DNA from: Planctomycetaceae bacterium
GTDB taxonomy: Bacteria; Planctomycetota; Planctomycetia; Pirellulales; Pirellulaceae
NCBI GenBank assembly: GCA_012965455.1
Contig: DTSG01000180.1
Coordinates: forward strand, 1 to 13,651
Direction: 5' to 3'
DNA length: 13,651 nt
Shown here: in pieces, positions 1 to 6,054 of the stretch
Position numbering within the stretch: position 1 is the stretch's first letter
Layout of the letters: every line of letters begins with the position of its first letter
The notes under the pieces: model-generated
What the model was told of the DNA's origin: nothing
Seen by the model: only the letters and a program-made list of their open reading frames with translations
Database searches by the model: none
Position numbers and translations under genes: made by a program

Positions 1-31
1 CAAGAGAAGCGTCTTGTCATCTCCCGTCGCC
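1..31 (-). repeat. Inverted near-copy of an internal pheA segment at the window edge
   Basis: The reverse complement of 1-31 matches 1132-1162 inside pheA at 30 of 31 positions; the single difference is at position 7 versus 1156. The match begins at GGCGAC, which is also the expected continuation of dnaK (Gly-Asp), so the two sequences share at least 6 bases at the junction. To the right of it the sequence is clearly dnaK, and to the left it is clearly pheA in inverted orientation. This geometry fits a fold-back chimera formed by microhomology, as seen in multiple-displacement amplification or misassembly. Confidence 0.85.
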
Positions 32-103
32 ACCCTCCACGACAGCCACCACTGAATTTGTTGTTCCTAAGTCAATCCCGATGATTTTTTCGCCACTTAC
101 CAT
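17..103 (-). CDS. dnaK: Molecular chaperone DnaK (Hsp70), N-terminal fragment only
   Basis: Reading leftward from an ATG at 103-101, the protein begins MVSGEKIIGIDLGTTNSV and continues VAVVEGGD. This is the start of the Hsp70 ATPase domain, with the phosphate-1 loop DLGTTNS at residues 11-17. DnaK is the cytosolic ATP-dependent folding chaperone. A good ribosome binding site, AGGAGA (112-117 on the plus strand), lies 8 bases upstream of the ATG. Homology stops after residue 26. The frame then reads Gly-Arg-TGA (stop at 19-17), because the sequence from about 31 leftward is an inverted copy of pheA. I read this as a truncated view of an intact gene caused by a chimeric contig end, not as a natural pseudogene. 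The gene identity is secure; the terminus at 17 is almost certainly false. Confidence 0.85.
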   Translation of the reverse strand: MVSGEKIIGIDLGTTNSVVAVVEGGDGR

Positions 104-128
104 AACATTAATCTCCTACTAGTTACGT

Positions 129-156
129 CGTACTTACAGCAACTTATGAAAGTACG
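129..156. promoter_or_regulatory. 7-bp inverted repeat in the dnaK leader
   Basis: CGTACTT (129-135) and AAGTACG (150-156) are perfect reverse complements separated by 14 bases. The element sits 26 bases upstream of the dnaK start codon and could be an operator or an mRNA hairpin in the 5' leader. It does not match the CIRCE heat-shock element (TTAGCACTC-N9-GAGTGCTAA). The function is inferred only from position and symmetry, and 7-bp arms can occur by chance. Confidence 0.3.
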
Positions 157-207
157 GTTTGAATGCTGCGTTCGTAGCAAAGCGTACCCTAGCTTGGCCA
201 CAACTAT

Positions 208-687
208 TTGCTAACGTATGAGACAATAAGCAAAGACCGTGCCATTCAATTGAGTAACTTAGTATTTGCCGGCCAAAATGACTTAAATTACTATTTCAAT
301 ACCTTTTTTAACTCGGATACGGATGACGGCGTGCTGACATTAGTGGTAGATTGTGCCAAATTGGCAGGTAGTTTGACAAATTCAATTCACTATACGCGAT
401 GGCCTGATAATTTGCCTTTAGCATTGCTGGGTGACAGGTATTCCCTAACCGAGGGTGTTTCCCGTAGAATCGTGTGCAATGCCGATCAAACGATCGCTGA
501 AGCGGTCTTGACTTCACTTCAAGAGTGCTGGCATTTTTTGTGTTTTAACGAGAACCGATGTTATGACTGCGCCGACACAAGTCGCTTATCTTGGACCTAT
601 TTACAGTTACAGCTATTTAGCGAGTCTAGAACATTTTGGCCATACTGCAGAATATGTTCCTGTGAATACGATCGCGGCGGTGTTTGA
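208..687 (+). CDS. Doubtful hypothetical ORF in the dnaK-pheA gap
   Basis: An open frame of 159 codons starts at a TTG and has no clear ribosome binding site. It runs 125 bases into pheA in a different frame. The first 115 or so residues have a fairly protein-like composition (for example DDGVLTLVVDCAKLAG), while the last 40 or so are simply an out-of-frame reading of pheA. I recognise no domain; it shows no chorismate mutase motif, which might be expected upstream of PheA. The long overlap with a secure gene argues against it as drawn. It could be a broken small gene, a gene ending early because of a sequencing frameshift near 510-560, or a chance ORF. The rest of the 104-562 gap shows nothing beyond the dnaK leader. 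Confidence 0.2.
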   Translation: MLTYETISKDRAIQLSNLVFAGQNDLNYYFNTFFNSDTDDGVLTLVVDCAKLAGSLTNSIHYTRWPDNLPLALLGDRYSLTEGVSRRIVCNADQTIAEAVLTSLQECWHFLCFNENRCYDCADTSRLSWTYLQLQLFSESRTFWPYCRICSCEYDRGGV

Positions 688-1420
688 CGCAATCCAATCT
701 GGCCTCGCAAACTACGGTGTCGTACCTTTGGAAAACAGTACAGATGGCAGAATTGTAGATACGCTTAATATATTGGCGAGAGCAGACATTAAAATTTCGG
801 CTGAAATCAACTATTCCATCCACCATAATTTGATTGCAAACTGCGAGCTGTCTGAAATTCGCGAAGTCTACAGTAAACCTCAGGCTTTGTCACAATGTCG
901 AAACTGGATTGACCACAACCTTCCCGGTGTTGCAGTATGCGGTGCAGCGAGCTCGGCTGAAGCTGCTGAAATGATCTCCCAGGCGGACTCAGCCGGAGAT
1001 GGTAGTGGAGCAGCGGCGATTGCCAGCACGGCTGCTGCCGAGCATTTCGGAGTCACAATTATCGCTACATCAATCCAAGACAAAGCCAACAATCTCACTC
1101 GCTTCGCTGTGCTAGGCAGTGACAGTCGGTCGGCGACGGGAGATGACAAGACGCTGCTCTTGCTAGAATTGGACCATTGCCCAGGCGCTTTGGCGGACGT
1201 CATGATCGTTTTTAAGACCGAAGATATTAATCTGACATGGATCGAGTCATTCCCTCGCCCGAACGCAGCAAATGAATATGTATTTTTTATCGAATTTGTG
1301 GGTCATCAACTCGATGAAGCGGTACAACGCGCCATTGTTGGTTTGCAGCGTTATAGCCGCGCCGTTCGTGTACTTGGAACATATCCGCGTGCCACGGTCA
1401 CTGGGGTTCCGACTATTTAG
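563..1420 (+). CDS. pheA: Prephenate dehydratase (standalone, with C-terminal ACT domain)
   Basis: It converts prephenate to phenylpyruvate, the committed step to phenylalanine, in the cytosol. The 285-residue length matches monofunctional PDT enzymes. The PDT domain covers about residues 6-185: YLGP at 9-12, VPLENST at 54-60, YSKPQAL at 103-109, and the catalytic NLTRF at 177-181 (Thr179, Arg180, Phe181). The ACT domain covers about 197-275, with GAL at 208-210. The usual phenylalanine-sensing ESRP motif reads ESFPRP (228-233). There is no N-terminal chorismate mutase domain: the same frame upstream meets a stop at 509-511, 54 bases before the ATG. The ATG at 563 follows a weak purine stretch, ACGAGAA, and places YLGP at the normal distance from the N-terminus. 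It is divergent from dnaK and precedes the DAHP synthase gene, another aromatic-pathway step. Confidence 0.93.
   Translation: MTAPTQVAYLGPIYSYSYLASLEHFGHTAEYVPVNTIAAVFDAIQSGLANYGVVPLENSTDGRIVDTLNILARADIKISAEINYSIHHNLIANCELSEIREVYSKPQALSQCRNWIDHNLPGVAVCGAASSAEAAEMISQADSAGDGSGAAAIASTAAAEHFGVTIIATSIQDKANNLTRFAVLGSDSRSATGDDKTLLLLELDHCPGALADVMIVFKTEDINLTWIESFPRPNAANEYVFFIEFVGHQLDEAVQRAIVGLQRYSRAVRVLGTYPRATVTGVPTI
1132..1162 (+). repeat. pheA-internal copy of the window-edge inverted repeat
   Basis: This stretch encodes about residues 190-200 of PheA (Ser-Ala-Thr-Gly-Asp-Asp-Lys-Thr-Leu-Leu-Leu) at the entrance of the ACT domain. Its frame is intact and fits the protein family, so this is the genuine copy. 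The inverted partner at 1-31 interrupts dnaK and is the displaced copy. Confidence 0.85.
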
Positions 1421-1634
1421 GATTACCCCCATCTCTGGAGCTGATTTGTTCGCACCGCAGGGCGACTGGTATTTCCGCATTGAATTAGCTGTGGTAAAGT
1501 GACACTTGAACAACGTCTTAAGGGTAAACCGAACAATTCTCTTAGATGCACGACGTGAACAGCTTATGAATCGCTTCCTAATTCCCCAATTTCAACAAAG
1601 AATCCGTACTAGACGAATTTAAGGCATCCACACT

Positions 1635-2648
1635 TTGATTATTATTCTCAGTTCCGACACGACCGACGAACAAATCAACAAATTGAAACATCACATCGAG
1701 TCGTTGGGTCTGACGCCACACTTGAGCATAGGCACTTTCAGGACGATCATCGGGGTCATTGGCGACGAATCCAAGATTGATGCGGACCAACTTTGCGCCT
1801 TCCCAGGTGTATCATCAGTTGTTCCTGTTTTGCCACCATACAAGTTGGCCAGCCTGGATGCCCACCCACAAGCGAGTGTCGTAGAAGTAGGTGATGTAAA
1901 GATTGGCGGCGGCCACCTTTGCATGATATCGGGTCCATGTTCCATTGAATCGGCCGAGGGGCTTGATGCAATAGCAGCTGCTGTTGTCGCCGCTGGCGCT
2001 AACATACTTCGCGGTGGTGCCTACAAACCGCGATCCAGTCCTTACGCTTTTCAGGGAATGGGCGTTGCCGGTTTAAAAATCCTGCGTGACGTCGGTGAGC
2101 GCTACGACGTTCCCGTCGTGACCGAGGTCACAGACCCGCGTAATGTAGAGGTTGTCTGTGAGTACGCTGATATGTTGCAAGTGGGCGCGCGAAACATGCA
2201 GAATTTCGTGCTCCTCACTGAGGTGGGTAAATGTGGCAAGCCGGTCCTGCTAAAGCGGGGAATGAGTGCTACGATTACGGATCTCTTAATGAGTGCTGAG
2301 TATGTGTTGGCCGCGGGCAATCAAAATGTGGTGTTGTGCGAAAGAGGTATCAAGAGTTTTGATTCATCCACACGCAATTTGTACGATGTTGCCGCAGTAG
2401 CGGTAATTAAGACGTTGACACATCTACCAATTATTGTGGACCCCAGCCACGCCACTGGTCGACCAGATATTATCCCCGCATGCGCATATGCCGGTTTGGC
2501 GGCGGGTGCTGACGGCGTCCATATTGAAGTACACGACCACCCCGAACAAGCGTTTTCCGATGGCCCGCAGGCATTGTCACCAAAGGAATTCGCTGCGACT
2601 TTCAAGAAACTTGAAGAACTAGCTCGCGTTTTTGACGCGACATTTTAA
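1635..2648 (+). CDS. aroF: 3-deoxy-7-phosphoheptulonate (DAHP) synthase, type I-beta with N-terminal regulatory domain
   Basis: It condenses phosphoenolpyruvate with erythrose 4-phosphate to DAHP, the first step of the shikimate pathway. Length 337 aa. Residues 1-70 or so form a ferredoxin-like regulatory domain of the Thermotoga maritima type, used for allosteric inhibition by aromatic amino acids. The barrel follows: GPCSIES at 100-106, LRGGAYKPRSSPY at 125-137, QVGARNMQN at 182-190, LLKRG at 205-209, DPSHATGR at 269-276. The four metal ligands are present: Cys102, His272, Glu298 and Asp309. The start is TTG at 1635, with AAGG ten bases upstream; it gives the family-typical opening MIIILSSD, and no ATG exists in frame nearby. 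It lies 214 bases after pheA and 22 bases before tpiA. Several symbols are used for this family, so the symbol is less sure than the function. Confidence 0.93.
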   Translation: MIIILSSDTTDEQINKLKHHIESLGLTPHLSIGTFRTIIGVIGDESKIDADQLCAFPGVSSVVPVLPPYKLASLDAHPQASVVEVGDVKIGGGHLCMISGPCSIESAEGLDAIAAAVVAAGANILRGGAYKPRSSPYAFQGMGVAGLKILRDVGERYDVPVVTEVTDPRNVEVVCEYADMLQVGARNMQNFVLLTEVGKCGKPVLLKRGMSATITDLLMSAEYVLAAGNQNVVLCERGIKSFDSSTRNLYDVAAVAVIKTLTHLPIIVDPSHATGRPDIIPACAYAGLAAGADGVHIEVHDHPEQAFSDGPQALSPKEFAATFKKLEELARVFDATF

Positions 2649-2670
2649 CCACCTAAGGATTTCGGGCACC

Positions 2671-3429
2671 ATGAGAAAAACATTTATTGCTGGTAATTGG
2701 AAAATGAACCTGACTCAGTCTGGGGCCACTGAACTTGCGGCGGGACTTGTTGCAAAACTAGCGGACAACACCACGGTAGAGGTTGCCATTTGCCCAAGTT
2801 TTGGTTTCCTATCCGGAGTCGCCGAGCAACTGGCCTCATCGCATATTTCTTTAGGCGCTCAGAACCTTTATCCGGCGGAGTGTGGGGCCTACACTGGTGA
2901 ACTTAACGCAGAAATGCTATTAGACTTAGGCTGCGAGTACGTCATACTTGGTCACAGTGAACGACGGCATCTTCCAGAGCTCGATGAGTCAAACGAGTTC
3001 ATTAATTTGAAAATAAAGTCGGCGATAGCGACCGGCCTAAAACCAATCCTGTGTGTTGGTGAGCTACTAGAAGAACGCGAAGCCGGGCGAACCACGACAG
3101 TTGTTGAGCAGCAACTAACAAACTCGCTGGCGGACATCACGGCAGAACAAATTGAACTTATTACCATCGCATATGAGCCAGTTTGGGCGATCGGCACCGG
3201 GAAAGTCGCCACGCCTGAGCAGGCAGAAGAGGTTCACGGCAGTATTCGCGCTTGGTTACGTGATCGTTTTAACGATCTCGTCGCAGACACCACTCGAATT
3301 CAGTACGGCGGTAGCGTAAAACCCGAAAACGCTCGCGAATTGCTAGGCCAACCCAATATCGATGGTGCATTGGTGGGTGGTGCGGCTCTCAGCACGGATT
3401 CTTTTGCAGGTATTATCGAAAACGCCTAA
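2671..3429 (+). CDS. tpiA: Triosephosphate isomerase
   Basis: It interconverts dihydroxyacetone phosphate and glyceraldehyde 3-phosphate in glycolysis and gluconeogenesis. Its 252 residues are the standard length. The catalytic set is complete: Asn9 and Lys11 in GNWKMN, His95 in GHSERR, and Glu169 in AYEPVWAIGTGK, which starts the loop-6 lid. The phosphate-binding YGGSV (212-216) and GALVGGAAL (232-240) close the barrel. The frame is open back to 2632, but ATG at 2671 is the right start: it is preceded by AAGGA (2655-2659, spacer 11) and places GNWKMN at the normal position. Upstream codons would overlap the DAHP synthase gene. It is followed by secG, a common bacterial neighbour of tpiA. Confidence 0.97.
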   Translation: MRKTFIAGNWKMNLTQSGATELAAGLVAKLADNTTVEVAICPSFGFLSGVAEQLASSHISLGAQNLYPAECGAYTGELNAEMLLDLGCEYVILGHSERRHLPELDESNEFINLKIKSAIATGLKPILCVGELLEEREAGRTTTVVEQQLTNSLADITAEQIELITIAYEPVWAIGTGKVATPEQAEEVHGSIRAWLRDRFNDLVADTTRIQYGGSVKPENARELLGQPNIDGALVGGAALSTDSFAGIIENA

Positions 3430-3435
3430 AACTGT

Positions 3436-3482
3436 CCGTTGTGGGAACGGTAACGTAAAGCCACTTGCAAGACGATTCTTGC
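3436..3482 (+). other. Two small hairpins between tpiA and secG
   Basis: CCGTT (3436-3440) and AACGG (3446-3450) form a 5-bp stem with a 5-base loop. GCAAGA (3467-3472) and TCTTGC (3477-3482) form a 6-bp stem with a CGAT loop. Neither is followed by a U-tract, so neither is a classical Rho-independent terminator. They could moderate transcription or mRNA decay between tpiA and secG, or be chance structures. Confidence 0.3.
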
Positions 3483-3572
3483 CATTCGCCCATTTACAAA
3501 AACCAACATTCGTGCCAAATTGGTAGATTGTCCACTAGTGTTCTACGTTTTTTCATTGGATGTCGCAGCGTA

Positions 3573-4217
3573 ATGTTTGAATTTTTGTTGATCGCCGATT
3601 CGGCCGGATTCTTTCTGGGTCTGTTGGGAGTCATTCTCTTCCTGATATCGATTTTTCTAGTATTTATCATTTTGATTCAACGTGGAAAAGGAGGCGGCAT
3701 TGCTGGGAGTTTAACTGGTACCGCCCAAAGTGCGTTTGGTGCACGAGGCGGCGACATTCTGATGTGGTTGACCCTCAGCCTTACGATTATTTGGATACTG
3801 CTGTGCTGCGTCACAATCTTCTTTTATAGCCGTGTGCAGGATTCCATCGCAGAAGGAAGAGAAGATGCGGACATCCAAACAGATATCGTGTTACCCAGTG
3901 GAGCGAATGCCGAATCCAATGGCGTTTCGCCGATTGATGTGCAAAACGCGATAGATGATGCGGAAGATGATGCGGAAGATGATGCGGAAGATGATGCGGA
4001 AGATGATGCGGAAGATGATGCGGAAGATGATGCGGAAGATGATGCGGAAGATGGGGACACGCCACCGGCGATTAAACCAACCATTGAAACAGACGACAGC
4101 GAGAGCGGCGACGAGTCATCGACAGAAGAAACTCCAAATATCGATGAACCAGAATCTGATGACGCTTCAGTCGACGATCCGCAAAATGAAGGTGCGACTT
4201 CGGGTGACAAAGAGTAA
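3573..4217 (+). CDS. secG: Sec translocase subunit SecG with long acidic repeat tail
   Basis: It is the small accessory subunit of the SecYEG protein-export channel in the cytoplasmic membrane. Two membrane helices flank the signature loop: about residues 11-35 (GFFLGLLGVILFLISIFLV, continuing), then QRGKGGGIAGSLTGTAQSAF (36-55, the conserved SecG loop), then about 62-85. Residues 92-214 form a hydrophilic, very acidic tail rich in Asp, Glu, Ser and Thr, including eight perfect DDAE units (128-159). Most SecG proteins end soon after helix 2, so 214 aa is long; low-complexity tails occur in some lineages. The ATG at 3573 is preferred over the TTG at 3465 because it puts the first helix near the N-terminus. 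If the E. coli topology applies, the tail lies outside the cytoplasm; that is inference. The tail's function is unknown. Confidence 0.9.
   Translation: MFEFLLIADSAGFFLGLLGVILFLISIFLVFIILIQRGKGGGIAGSLTGTAQSAFGARGGDILMWLTLSLTIIWILLCCVTIFFYSRVQDSIAEGREDADIQTDIVLPSGANAESNGVSPIDVQNAIDDAEDDAEDDAEDDAEDDAEDDAEDDAEDDAEDGDTPPAIKPTIETDDSESGDESSTEETPNIDEPESDDASVDDPQNEGATSGDKE
3954..4049 (+). repeat. Perfect 12-bp tandem repeat, 8 copies, in secG
   Basis: The unit GATGATGCGGAA (Asp-Asp-Ala-Glu) occurs eight times in direct succession with no base difference, followed by a partial ninth unit (GAT). Identity at synonymous third positions shows recent expansion by slippage or unequal crossover, not selection on protein sequence alone. 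The unit is a multiple of three, so copy-number changes keep the frame. A related GAAGATGCGGAC at about 3862-3873 (residues 97-100) may reflect the ancestral motif. The array also opens long spurious ORFs in other frames. Confidence 0.97.
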
Positions 4218-4219
4218 TT

Positions 4220-4233
4220 TTCGGTTATCCGAA
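4220..4233 (+). terminator. Weak hairpin just after secG
   Basis: TTCGG (4220-4224) and CCGAA (4229-4233) pair around a TTAT loop, 3 bases after the secG stop. The following sequence is only moderately T-rich (TAGCGTCTTGTTTG), so it is at best a weak terminator or a 3'-end stabilising hairpin. Confidence 0.3.
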
Positions 4234-4268
4234 TAGCGTCTTGTTTGTATCACTAGATTAACAGCGAA

Positions 4269-4297
4269 TTGACAGGTGGTTGTAATTTCGCAATATG
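4269..4297 (+). promoter_or_regulatory. Candidate sigma-70-type promoter upstream of yicC
   Basis: A perfect -35 hexamer TTGACA (4269-4274) is followed after 17 bases by AATATG (4292-4297), a poor -10 match (3 of 6). It lies 25 bases before the yicC start in a 105-base gap, the natural place for a promoter of the yicC-gmk-rpoZ-coaC-coaB cluster. The spacing and -35 are good, but the -10 is weak. Confidence 0.35.
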
Positions 4298-4322
4298 GCA
4301 CCATTCTTAGCGGGATAATCGC

Positions 4323-5201
4323 ATGCTCCACAGTATGACCGGACAAGGTACGGGCGATGCAACAAACTCCGATTACGCGGTGACAGTGGAATTACGCTCC
4401 GTGAATAATCGCCATCTGAAGTTGAATATTCGGCTACCGGATTCCATCAGCTTGTTTGAACCCCAAGTTGAATCATTGTTGCGAAAGCATCTCAGTCGCG
4501 GTTCCGTTTCAGCCCATGTCCGAATTGAGTCGGTCCAGAGGACGCGAAGCGTCCAACTTGATGAGTCGTTGATCAGCGAATATATGGAACAACTACGAGC
4601 TGCCTTAAATCTTCCTGACCTGATGCCATCTCCTGAGTTGTTGATAAGTCTACCGGGGGTCATCGGTCAGACCGGAGGAGAACTAAGCACTGAAGGTGGC
4701 CTTGGCGACTTGATTCTCCAAGCATGCAGTTCTGCAACCAGCAGTCTGTTGGACATGCGACTGAGCGAAGGTGCGAGACTTGGCGAGGATATTGAGCGCA
4801 ACTTAAACGTCATCGCTGAAAACTTGAAGGGAATTACGGTACAAGCCCCGCTGGTCATTGAACAATTTTCCGAGCGTATCACCGAAAGAATAAATGCGCG
4901 TCTCGCTCAACATCAGATCACCTTAAGTGATACGGACCTCATTCGCGAAATTGCAATCTATACTGATAAGTGTGATATTTCCGAGGAGATCGTTAGGTTA
5001 GGTAGTCACCTTCACCATATGCATGAACTTCTAGTAGCGACAACAACCAACGGACGCAAACTTGATTTTTTGACACAGGAGTTGTTACGCGAGGTAAATA
5101 CTATCGGCTCGAAGGCGAACGACGTCACGATTGCCAGTCTCGTGGTTGACACAAAAGCAGCAATTGAACGGATTAAGGAACAAGTTCAGAATATCGAGTA
5201 A
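4323..5201 (+). CDS. yicC: YicC/YloC family endoribonuclease
   Basis: Family members are endoribonucleases; E. coli YicC has been linked to small-RNA turnover. Length 292 aa, the family norm. The N-terminal YicC-like domain opens with the signature MLHSMTGQGTG and continues VELRSVNNRHLKLNIRLP. The C-terminal DUF1732 domain shows DISEEIVRLGSHL, GRKLDFLTQELLREVNT and SKANDV, and the protein ends EQVQNIE like its homologues. The ATG at 4323 places the SMTG motif normally; no strong Shine-Dalgarno sequence is visible. It is 2 bases upstream of gmk, the conserved order also seen in Bacillus subtilis (yloC-remA-gmk-rpoZ-coaBC), here without remA. The cellular targets in this organism are unknown. 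Confidence 0.92.
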   Translation: MLHSMTGQGTGDATNSDYAVTVELRSVNNRHLKLNIRLPDSISLFEPQVESLLRKHLSRGSVSAHVRIESVQRTRSVQLDESLISEYMEQLRAALNLPDLMPSPELLISLPGVIGQTGGELSTEGGLGDLILQACSSATSSLLDMRLSEGARLGEDIERNLNVIAENLKGITVQAPLVIEQFSERITERINARLAQHQITLSDTDLIREIAIYTDKCDISEEIVRLGSHLHHMHELLVATTTNGRKLDFLTQELLREVNTIGSKANDVTIASLVVDTKAAIERIKEQVQNIE

Positions 5202-5203
5202 TT

Positions 5204-5785
5204 ATGAACGCAACAGAATCCAACGGAAAACTAGTGATAATTTCCGGCCCCTCTGGTGCCGGAAAGTCGACCGTTGTAGATTTACTACTCAAAAACTGTT
5301 CGTTGCCCTTGAAACTCAGTGTTTCCGCGACGACTCGGCCTCCCCGCAAGGATGAAGTGGACGGTGAAGCGTATCATTTTCTTGATGAGCATGCCTTTGC
5401 AGAACTACGCGATGAAGATGCTTTCCTTGAATATAAGGACGTATTTGACAGCGGATATTGGTATGGTACGCTTCGTGAAACAGTAACCACTGGTCTAAAT
5501 CAAGGTTTATGGGTAATCTTAGAGATTGACATCCAAGGCGCGTTTAGTATTTTAGATTCAATTCCTGATGCGACCACAATTTTTATCCACGCTGGGAGCA
5601 TTGAAGAGTTAGAACGACGGTTAAAAAACCGCGGTACCGATGCCGCCGAGTCTATCGCTAGGCGACTACAGGTTGCTCGCGATGAAATGTCATTCGGCGA
5701 ACAATATATGCACCAAATCACCAATTCAGATCCGATGCAAGCTATGTCGGATATCTGTTCCATTTTAGAGAAAGTTGGAGACTAA
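5204..5785 (+). CDS. gmk: Guanylate kinase
   Basis: It phosphorylates GMP (or dGMP) with ATP to GDP, an essential step in purine nucleotide supply. Its 193 residues fit the bacterial family. The P-loop is GPSGAGKST at 15-23. The GMP-binding region is SATTRPPRKDEVDG at 41-54, with Tyr57 after it; usual family members have Gly-Glu where this reads Asp-Glu. FLEYKDVFDSGYWYGT (74-89), the segment ILEIDIQGA (105-113) and the lid region around RRLKNRGTDAAESIARRL (138-155) complete the fold. The start lies 2 bases after the yicC stop and the next gene begins 5 bases after its own stop, so it sits inside one transcription unit. Confidence 0.96.
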   Translation: MNATESNGKLVIISGPSGAGKSTVVDLLLKNCSLPLKLSVSATTRPPRKDEVDGEAYHFLDEHAFAELRDEDAFLEYKDVFDSGYWYGTLRETVTTGLNQGLWVILEIDIQGAFSILDSIPDATTIFIHAGSIEELERRLKNRGTDAAESIARRLQVARDEMSFGEQYMHQITNSDPMQAMSDICSILEKVGD

Positions 5786-5790
5786 AAGTT

Positions 5791-6054
5791 ATGCTCGAAG
5801 AACTTAAAGAAGAAGCAATCATTGAAAAAGTTGGCGGTCGATTCAAATTGTCAACGTTGATTCAAAAGCGTCTCGTCCAACTTAAGCAAGGTTCACGTCC
5901 TCTAGTTGATATGCAAGCAGATAACATGATGGAATTGGTCCTGCAGGAAATTATGCAGGATAAGATTACGCTTGATACTGAGAGTCAAGTGCATACGGCG
6001 GAGGGGGAAACTGTTGTAACGGACGTTCCGAATATTAATCCCTTGGAACTATGA
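5791..6054 (+). CDS. rpoZ: DNA-directed RNA polymerase subunit omega
   Basis: Omega is the small subunit that helps fold and keep the beta-prime subunit in RNA polymerase and can be involved in (p)ppGpp sensing in some bacteria. Length 87 aa, the usual size. The core is KVGGRFKLSTLIQKRLVQL followed by KQGSRPLVD (residues about 13-40), then ADNMMELVLQEIMQDKI (about 43-59), and a variable acidic tail. The gene position directly after gmk is the standard location of rpoZ in many phyla, which strengthens a call on a short and divergent protein. Its stop overlaps the start of coaC in an ATGA arrangement, suggesting translational coupling. Confidence 0.88.
   Translation: MLEELKEEAIIEKVGGRFKLSTLIQKRLVQLKQGSRPLVDMQADNMMELVLQEIMQDKITLDTESQVHTAEGETVVTDVPNINPLEL

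Noticed and set aside
518..535. Possible CIRCE half-site (GAGTGCT) upstream of pheA
   Set aside because: There is no matching TTAGCACTC half at the required 9-base spacing, and it is about 420 bases from dnaK.
1272..1502. ORF overlapping the pheA 3' end and running into the gap before the DAHP synthase gene
   Set aside because: It begins inside pheA in another frame, has no ribosome binding site and shows no domain; it looks like a shadow.
1421..1634. Promoter for the DAHP synthase gene in the 214-base gap
   Set aside because: TTGAAT (1480-1485) and TTGAAC (1506-1511) resemble -35 boxes but neither has an acceptable -10 at 16-18 bases.
3811..4236. Long overlapping ORFs in other frames over the secG repeat (poly HHLP, SSAS and MMRK arrays)
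   Set aside because: A 12-base repeat without stops opens all frames it lacks stops in; these readings have no start signals or recognisable domain and lie over a secure gene.
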